In this document: positions 1 through 5,482 of the stretch, in pieces | How the letters are laid out: each line of letters begins with the position of its first letter | How positions within the stretch are numbered: the first letter of the stretch is position 1 | Source of the DNA: SZUA-430 sp964646885 | GTDB lineage: Bacteria; Pseudomonadota; Alphaproteobacteria; Micropepsales; Micropepsaceae | Reading direction: 5' to 3' | Assembly: GCA_964646885.1 (NCBI GenBank) | Contig: CAZYFM010000173.1 | Span: 1 to 5,482 of the forward strand | Length of the DNA: 5,482 nt | Translations under genes and position numbers: made by a program | The notes under the pieces: generated by a model | The model's input: the letters and a program-made list of their open reading frames with translations, nothing else | Told to the model about the DNA's origin: nothing | Databases searched by the model: none

Positions 1-149
1 AGCGCATGCTCTCCGCGGAAGCGTGGCGACAGCGGGCCCTTTTCGAACGGATAGTTCAGCGTCGTCTTGGGCCGGAACAGGTACTTCAGCGCCAGCCAGA
101 AGCCGGCGAGGAAGTCGAGCATCAGGATTGTCTTCAGGAACTGTGGCAT
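1..149 (-). CDS. nuoI: NADH-quinone oxidoreductase subunit I (NuoI), N-terminal fragment
   Basis: This is the first 49 codons of NuoI, the peripheral-arm subunit (bovine TYKY type) that carries two [4Fe-4S] clusters, N6a and N6b, and passes electrons from NuoG towards NuoB and quinone. The window edge cuts it before the CxxCxxCxxxC motifs. Identification rests on the conserved block NYPFEKGPLSPRFRGEHA at residues 32-49, preceded by a hydrophobic, probably amphipathic helix (about residues 4-25) and KYLFRPK, as expected where the family packs against the membrane subunit. The ATG at 149-147 is 5 nt after the nuoH stop and gives an N-terminus of roughly the usual length. No good SD precedes it, and the spacer is all C. 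A second in-frame ATG at codon 10 (122-120) is a possible alternative but would remove part of the hydrophobic helix. Family identity is secure; the exact start is less so. Confidence 0.93.
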   Translation of the reverse strand, partial: MPQFLKTILMLDFLAGFWLALKYLFRPKTTLNYPFEKGPLSPRFRGEHA

Positions 150-154
150 GGGGG

Positions 155-1219
155 TCAACCGGGCAACTTGTCGAACGCGAGGAGGTAGCCAGCGGTCACC
201 ACGACCCAGACCAGTGAGATCGGCAGGAAGAACTTCCAGCCGATGCGCATCAGCTGGTCATAGCGGTAGCGCGGCACGATCGCCTTCACCATCGCGAACA
301 GGAAGAAAATGAACCAGATCTTGATGATGAACCAGATGACGCCCGGGACCCATGTGAACGGCGCAACCTCAATCGGCGCATGCCAGCCGCCCAGGAAGAA
401 GATCGTCATCAGCGCGCACATGAGGACGATGCTCACGTACTCGGAGAGCATGAACAGCAAGTACGGCGTCGAGGAATATTCGACCATGAAGCCAGCCACG
501 AGCTCGGACTCGGCCTCGGGCAGGTCGAAGGGTGGCCTGTTGGTCTCGGCGAGGGCGGACACGAAGAACACGATCGCCATCGGGAACAGGTGGCTGAACA
601 GGTACCAGTGGTGAAGGCCGCCCTCCTGGGCAGCCACGATCTGGGACAGGTTCAATGAGCCGGCCGTGAGCAGGACGGTAATGATCACGAAGCCGATCGA
701 TACTTCGTAGGAAACCATCTGGGCCGCAGACCGGAGCGCGCCCAGGAAGGGATACTTCGAGTTCGACGCCCATCCTCCCATGATGATTCCGTAGACACCG
801 AGGGACGACACGGCAAAGATGTAGAGGACGCCGACATTGATGTCGGCGAAAACCCAGCGTTCATCCACGGGAACGACCACCCAGGCACCCAAGGCGAGTG
901 TCGTGGTGATCAGAGGTGCCAGCAGGAAGACGCCCTTGTTGGCGCCGGCCGGCATCACGAATTCCTTGAAGACGAACTTGAAGAGGTCGGCGAAGGACTG
1001 GAGCAGGCCATAAGGGCCCACCACGTTCGGTCCGCGGCGCATCTGCACGGCCGCCCAGACCTTGCGGTCGAACAGCAGGATGAAGGCGATCATGACGAGC
1101 AGCACGACGATGAAGAGCAGCATGAGCGCTGCCATTCCGGCCACGTCGAGCAGGGTGTGGTTTGACCAATAGAAGTCGTGCCACCAGGTCTGCCAGGCCT
1201 GCAGGTCCAGAAGGTCCAT
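155..1219 (-). CDS. nuoH: NADH-quinone oxidoreductase subunit H (NuoH, ND1 family)
   Basis: This 354-residue integral membrane protein links the hydrophilic and membrane arms of complex I and forms the mouth of the quinone cavity with NuoB and NuoD. I count about eight hydrophobic segments, near residues 27-50, 97-117, 128-148, 172-188, 208-222, 252-278, 291-312 and 329-348, matching the ND1 fold. Family signatures are RRGPN (61-65) followed by GPYGLLQ (68-74), SKYPFLGALRSAAQMVSYE (154-172), ETNRPPFDLPEAESELVAGF (225-244) and PRYRYDQLM (316-324). The acidic residues of the loop at 225-240 belong to the part of ND1 proposed to couple quinone chemistry to proton movement. The short N-terminus is tryptophan-rich (W9, W12, W13, W18). 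The ATG at 1219 is chosen because a GGAG sits 7 nt upstream and the nuoG stop is 4 nt away. It is full length with no frameshift, and ends with TGA. Confidence 0.98.
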   Translation of the reverse strand: MDLLDLQAWQTWWHDFYWSNHTLLDVAGMAALMLLFIVVLLVMIAFILLFDRKVWAAVQMRRGPNVVGPYGLLQSFADLFKFVFKEFVMPAGANKGVFLLAPLITTTLALGAWVVVPVDERWVFADINVGVLYIFAVSSLGVYGIIMGGWASNSKYPFLGALRSAAQMVSYEVSIGFVIITVLLTAGSLNLSQIVAAQEGGLHHWYLFSHLFPMAIVFFVSALAETNRPPFDLPEAESELVAGFMVEYSSTPYLLFMLSEYVSIVLMCALMTIFFLGGWHAPIEVAPFTWVPGVIWFIIKIWFIFFLFAMVKAIVPRYRYDQLMRIGWKFFLPISLVWVVVTAGYLLAFDKLPG

Positions 1220-1223
1220 CGCC

Positions 1224-3338
1224 CTACTCCGCCGCTGCCGCTGTCTGCGGCTTCACGAATTGCGCGCTGCACTCAGCCATGACCTGGCTGGCACGCGCGA
1301 CTGGATTTGTGAGGTAAAAGTCCCTGACCGCGTACTCGAATGGCGCCTTCGCGATCGTTCCAGGCGTGCCGATCGCGGACCAGACGGGCGAGTCAGCGCC
1401 CGGGCATTCCGGCGCCTGATCAAGCGCCGTCCAGGCCGGGGCATCATTGAGCATGTGCTGGCGCAGTGCGTTCAGGTCATCGTACGGCAACTTCTTGCCG
1501 ACGAACTCCGAAAGCGCGCGCAGGATGGTCCAGTCTTCGCGGGCGTCACCCGGGGGGAACCCGGCCCGCTTGGCGAGCTGGACGCGCCCTTCGGTATTGA
1601 CGTAGGTGCCGTGCTGTTCGGTATAGGCTGCGCCCGGGAGAATGGCGTCGGCGCGGTGTGCGCCCACATCTCCGTGCGAACCCTGATAGACGACAAAGGC
1701 ATTGCCAAGCTTGCGAGTGTCGATCTCGTCGGCGCCGAGCAGGTAAACCAGATCGATCTCGCCACGTGACGCGGCATCAAGAATGCCCTGCGTGTCCTTG
1801 CCACCCTTGTGGGGCACGAAGCCCACGTCGAGGGCGCCGACGCGTCCCGCGGCGGTGTGGAGCACGTTGAATCCGTTCCAGCCGCTTTCGCCCGACGGGC
1901 CAATCATGCCTGTGTTGCGCGCGATCTGTGCGCAGGCTGCCAGGATGGCCGCCCCATCTGCACGACTGAGCGCACCCTGCCCTACGATCAGCATGGGACG
2001 CTTTGCCGACTTCAGAACCTCATGGAAGGCATGCTTGCCGGCGGCGATATCGGCAAGGATGGACGCGTCGTTGCCGAGTTCGTCGACGGCGTATGTCAGG
2101 TCAACTTTCGGGCCGAGGCGCGCAATCTTGAGGTCCCCGCGGAGCCAGGTCTTGCGGATGCGGGCATTGATGACGGGTGCTTCCCAGCGCGGGTTCGTGC
2201 CTACGAGCAACAGCGCGTCGGCGCTTTCGATGCCCGCGATGGACGTGTTGAAGATGTAGCCCTGGCGCGGTCCCAGGCCGATGCGGGCGCCATCCTGACG
2301 GCAATCGAGGTTGGCGACGCCAAGCGACAGCATGAGATCTTTCAGCGCCTTCACGGACTCCGTGTTGACGAGGTCACCCACGATGGCCGCGATGCGTTCG
2401 GGGCGAACCGTCTTCGCGCGATCCGCAATGACCGTGAAAACTTCCTGCCACGTTGCCGGCTGAAGCTTGCCGTTCTTGCGGAGATAGGGGCGATCCAGAC
2501 GCTGGCGACGCAGACCGTCCCAGACGAAGCGTGTCTTGTCTGAGATCCACTCCTCGTTGATCTCCTCGTTGACGCGCGGAACGATGCGCATCACTTCGCG
2601 CCCGCGCGTGTCGACACGGATGGCAGATCCAGCCGCGTCCATGACGTCGACGGACTCCGTCTTCGAGAGCTCCCACGGACGCGCATTGAACTGGTAGGGG
2701 CGCGAGGTGAGCGCGCCGACCGGACAAAGATCGATCACGTTGCCGGACATTTCGGACGTCACGGCCTTTTCCAGATAGGTCGTGATCTCCATGTCCTCGC
2801 CACGGCCCGTCGCGCCAATTTCGTCCACACCGGCGATTTCGGCCGCGAAGCGAACGCAGCGCGTGCAATGGATGCAGCGGGTCATGATCGTATTGACCAG
2901 CGGCCCCATGTTCTTGTCCGTGACCGCGCGCTTGTTTTCTTCGTAGCGATTGAACCTCGCATGGCCGTAAGCCATCGCCTGGTCCTGAAGGTCACACTCG
3001 CCGCCCTGGTCGCAAATGGGACAGTCCAGCGGATGATTGATGAGAAGGAATTCCATCACGCCTTCGCGCGCCTTCTTCACCATCGGCGTCTTGGTATTGA
3101 CGACGGGCGGTTCGCCATTCGGGCCCGGCCTGCAGTCGCGAACGCCCCAGGCGCATGACGCGACGGGCTTGGGTGACCCCTTCACCTCGACCAGGCACAT
3201 GCGGCAATTGCCGGCGATGGACAGACGCTCGTGGTAACAGAAGCGCGGGATTTCGGCCCCCGCGGCCTCGCACGCCTGAAGGAGCGTGTAGTCTGCCGGG
3301 ACGTCGATTTCCTTGCCATCCACGATCAGCTTGGTCAT
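1224..3338 (-). CDS. nuoG: NADH-quinone oxidoreductase subunit G (NuoG, 75 kDa type)
   Basis: This 704-residue iron-sulfur subunit carries electrons from the NuoF/NuoE module towards NuoI. Ligands can be read directly: [2Fe-2S] N1b at C34, C45, C48, C62; [4Fe-4S] N5 at H102, C106, C109, C115 (His as one ligand, as in the family); [4Fe-4S] N4 at C155, C158, C161, C205. Residues about 216-600 follow the molybdopterin-oxidoreductase fold, but no Cys cluster lies at the N7 position (region 226-260 reads SVDVMDAAGSAIRV and onward), and none of the molybdenum enzymes' active-site chemistry is expected. Residues about 652-690, including FYLTNPVARASQVMAEC, match the C-terminal domain shared with mitochondrial NDUFS1. 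The frame stays open upstream to 3485, but those 49 codons lie inside nuoF. The start at 3338 gives the family N-terminus MTKLIVDGKEI and has a GGAG 7 nt upstream. It ends in an Ala-rich tail (TAAAAE) and TAG. Confidence 0.98.
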   Translation of the reverse strand: MTKLIVDGKEIDVPADYTLLQACEAAGAEIPRFCYHERLSIAGNCRMCLVEVKGSPKPVASCAWGVRDCRPGPNGEPPVVNTKTPMVKKAREGVMEFLLINHPLDCPICDQGGECDLQDQAMAYGHARFNRYEENKRAVTDKNMGPLVNTIMTRCIHCTRCVRFAAEIAGVDEIGATGRGEDMEITTYLEKAVTSEMSGNVIDLCPVGALTSRPYQFNARPWELSKTESVDVMDAAGSAIRVDTRGREVMRIVPRVNEEINEEWISDKTRFVWDGLRRQRLDRPYLRKNGKLQPATWQEVFTVIADRAKTVRPERIAAIVGDLVNTESVKALKDLMLSLGVANLDCRQDGARIGLGPRQGYIFNTSIAGIESADALLLVGTNPRWEAPVINARIRKTWLRGDLKIARLGPKVDLTYAVDELGNDASILADIAAGKHAFHEVLKSAKRPMLIVGQGALSRADGAAILAACAQIARNTGMIGPSGESGWNGFNVLHTAAGRVGALDVGFVPHKGGKDTQGILDAASRGEIDLVYLLGADEIDTRKLGNAFVVYQGSHGDVGAHRADAILPGAAYTEQHGTYVNTEGRVQLAKRAGFPPGDAREDWTILRALSEFVGKKLPYDDLNALRQHMLNDAPAWTALDQAPECPGADSPVWSAIGTPGTIAKAPFEYAVRDFYLTNPVARASQVMAECSAQFVKPQTAAAAE
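1227..1230 (-). promoter_or_regulatory. Ribosome binding site of nuoH
   Basis: GGAG on the minus strand, 7 nt before the ATG at 1219, made by the last two codons of nuoG (GCG GAG) directly before its TAG. The arrangement and spacing are the same as at the nuoF/nuoG junction. Confidence 0.8.
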
Positions 3339-3342
3339 GTCG

Positions 3343-4640
<1,298 letters not shown>

Positions 4641-4641
<1 letters not shown>

Positions 4642-5246
4642 TACGACTTCACCTCTTTCAATGTCGTCGGACCACCTTCAGGCGCGGATGTCTGGCGCCC
4701 GATCTGGGAGCCGGGACGCGTCGGCCGTCCGTTGCGAAGGTCATTGATGAGGCCTTCAGTCCGGCCACCATCAAGGTCTTCGTAAAAATCATCACCCACC
4801 TGAACCACAGGCGCGTTCACGCAAGCGCCCAGGCATTCAACTTCCATCCATGAAAGTTTTCCGTCAGCCGAGACTGTTTCCGCATGCGGATGGATGTGCT
4901 TCTTGCAAGCTGACACGACCTCGTCGGAGCCCCGCAACCAGCACGGCGTCGTGGTGCACACCTGGAGCAGGTGCTGACCGACCGGCTTCAGGTTGAACAT
5001 CGTGTAGAACGTCGCGATCTCCAGCACGCGGATGGGAGACATCCCAAGTTTCTCGCCGATCACGCGCATCATCGGTTCGGTCACATGGCCTCCGTTCTGC
5101 TCCTGCGCGCGCCACAGAAGCGGAACGACTGCGGAGGCCTGCTTGCCGGCCGGGTACTTGGCGATCTGCTTCTGCGCCCATGCCTCGTTTTCCGGCGTGA
5201 AGGCGAATGAAGTCGGCTGGTTGGGCGCGAGGCGACGGGTACTCAC
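4641..5246 (-). CDS. nuoE: NADH-quinone oxidoreductase subunit E (NuoE, 24 kDa type)
   Basis: This 201-residue subunit has a thioredoxin-like [2Fe-2S] fold and holds cluster N1a next to the FMN of NuoF. An N-terminal helical part (about 18-85, including ASAVVPLLWRAQEQNGG and EIATFYTMFN) precedes the cluster domain. The ligands are C97, C102 (CTTTPC) and C138, C142 (CLGAC), the standard CxxxxC and CxxxC pattern. A tail of about 40 residues (162-201, with RPGSQIGRQTSAPEGGPTT) extends past the fold. The same kind of tail occurs in alphaproteobacterial NuoE and mitochondrial NDUFV2, and E. coli NuoE lacks it. The start is GTG at 5246, overlapping the nuoD stop as GTGA. It has GGGGAG 8 nt upstream and gives the family-like N-terminus MSTRRLAP, so no upstream ATG is needed. 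It ends with TAA, sharing one base with nuoF. Confidence 0.98.
4651..4656 (-). promoter_or_regulatory. Ribosome binding site of nuoF
   Basis: AGAGGT on the minus strand, 9 nt before the ATG at 4641, within the last codons of nuoE (Lys-Glu-Val). With the TAATG stop/start overlap it suggests that ribosomes finishing nuoE re-initiate on nuoF. Confidence 0.7.
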
Positions 5247-5482
5247 CGGTCAATCTCCCCGAATACGATGTCGAGCGAGCCGAGGATCGCGGACACGTCC
5301 GCAACCATGTGGCCCTTGCAAAGAAAATCCATGGCCTGAAGGTGCGGGAAACCCGGCGCCTTGATCTTGCAGCGATAGGGCTTGTTGGTGCCATCGGAGA
5401 CGAGATAGACGCCGAACTCGCCCTTCGGTGCCTCGACGGCGGCGTACACTTCGCCTGCGGGCACGCGGTAGCCTTCGGTGTA
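5243..5482 (-). CDS. nuoD: NADH-quinone oxidoreductase subunit D (NuoD, 49 kDa type), C-terminal fragment
   Basis: These are the last 79 codons and stop of NuoD, the peripheral-arm subunit that builds the quinone-binding site with NuoB. The 5' part lies beyond the window edge. The fragment opens in frame at 5482 with YTEGYRVPAGEVYAAVEAPK and continues through GEFGVYLVSDG, PYRCKIKAPGFPHLQAMDF and GHMVADVSAILGSLD to the characteristic end FGEIDR. The family descends from the large subunit of NiFe hydrogenases. The C-terminal CxxC metal ligands of hydrogenases are absent here, as in all complex I homologues. A GTG at 5464 could look like a start, but the frame and homology run straight through it, so it is an internal valine. 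The TGA stop overlaps the nuoE GTG, and the conserved Gly-Glu codons GGG-GAG near the end double as the nuoE SD. Whether nuoC is fused upstream cannot be seen. Confidence 0.97.
   Translation of the reverse strand, partial: YTEGYRVPAGEVYAAVEAPKGEFGVYLVSDGTNKPYRCKIKAPGFPHLQAMDFLCKGHMVADVSAILGSLDIVFGEIDR
5255..5260 (-). promoter_or_regulatory. Ribosome binding site of nuoE (decides a GTG start)
   Basis: GGGGAG on the minus strand, 8 nt before the GTG at 5246. It is formed by the Gly-Glu codons of the conserved NuoD ending GEIDR. The strong match and good spacing support GTG rather than a later ATG as the nuoE start. Confidence 0.8.

Noticed and set aside
1550..1564. Possible hairpin CCGGG-GGGAA-CCCGG within nuoG.
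   Set aside because: It has only a 5-bp stem and no T-tract on either side, and it sits in intact nuoG coding sequence (GFPPGDARED), so it is not a terminator.
1809..2543. Long open frame on the plus strand (244 codons) opposite nuoG, with similar ones at 1260-1769 and 3832-4410.
   Set aside because: These lie wholly antisense to nuoG and nuoF, whose proteins match their families along their full length. The translations show no recognisable family and look like GC-biased shadows; long antisense frames are expected with G/C-rich third codon positions.
4879..4890. Perfect 12-bp palindrome TCCGCATGCGGA inside nuoE.
   Set aside because: About one such palindrome is expected by chance in a window this size. 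It lies in codons for a variable stretch (HPHAE) and has no paired site or promoter context.
5243..5464. Apparent small gene of 73 codons starting with GTG at 5464.
   Set aside because: It is the end of nuoD. The frame continues without a stop to the window edge with conserved NuoD sequence (YTEGYR before the valine).

Overview
The window is an internal piece of a bacterial operon for respiratory complex I (proton-pumping NADH:quinone oxidoreductase). All genes lie on the minus strand, so transcription runs from high to low coordinates in the order nuoD (3' end only), nuoE, nuoF, nuoG, nuoH, nuoI (5' end only). Four genes are complete and two are cut by the window edges. No stretch longer than 5 bases lies between genes: nuoD/nuoE overlap by 4 nt, nuoE/nuoF by 1 nt, and the other gaps are 4, 4 and 5 nt. 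I see no promoter, terminator, RNA gene, mobile element, repeat array or CRISPR, and there is no room for an extra gene.

The organism is most likely an alphaproteobacterium. The proteins have the form shared by alphaproteobacteria and mitochondria. NuoG has only the N1b, N5 and N4 iron-sulfur sites and lacks the extra N7 ligands. NuoE carries the C-terminal tail also seen in mitochondrial NDUFV2. NuoG ends in a C-terminal domain like that of NDUFS1. NuoC and NuoD cannot be tested for fusion because only the end of nuoD is present. The DNA is GC-rich with G/C-biased third codon positions. The order or family cannot be fixed from sequence reading alone.

Region by region, from upstream to downstream: 5482-5243 encodes the last 79 residues of NuoD (49 kDa-type subunit at the quinone site). 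5246-4641 is NuoE (24 kDa-type, cluster N1a). 4641-3343 is NuoF (51 kDa-type, NADH and FMN site, cluster N3). 3338-1224 is NuoG (75 kDa-type, clusters N1b, N4, N5). 1219-155 is NuoH (ND1-type membrane subunit). 149-1 is the N-terminus of NuoI (TYKY-type, which carries N6a and N6b further downstream). In the family, electrons pass from NADH to FMN in NuoF, then through N3 and the NuoG clusters to NuoI and NuoB, and reach quinone in a cavity formed by NuoB, NuoD and NuoH. The window therefore holds the whole NADH-oxidising module plus the start of the quinone/membrane connection.

Shine-Dalgarno (SD) sequences for nuoE, nuoF, nuoG and nuoH lie inside the last codons of the preceding gene, which points to translational coupling; nuoI has no clear one. 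I found no undescribed system. This is an intact, ordinary core-metabolism operon, and the findings below are modest points of gene architecture.
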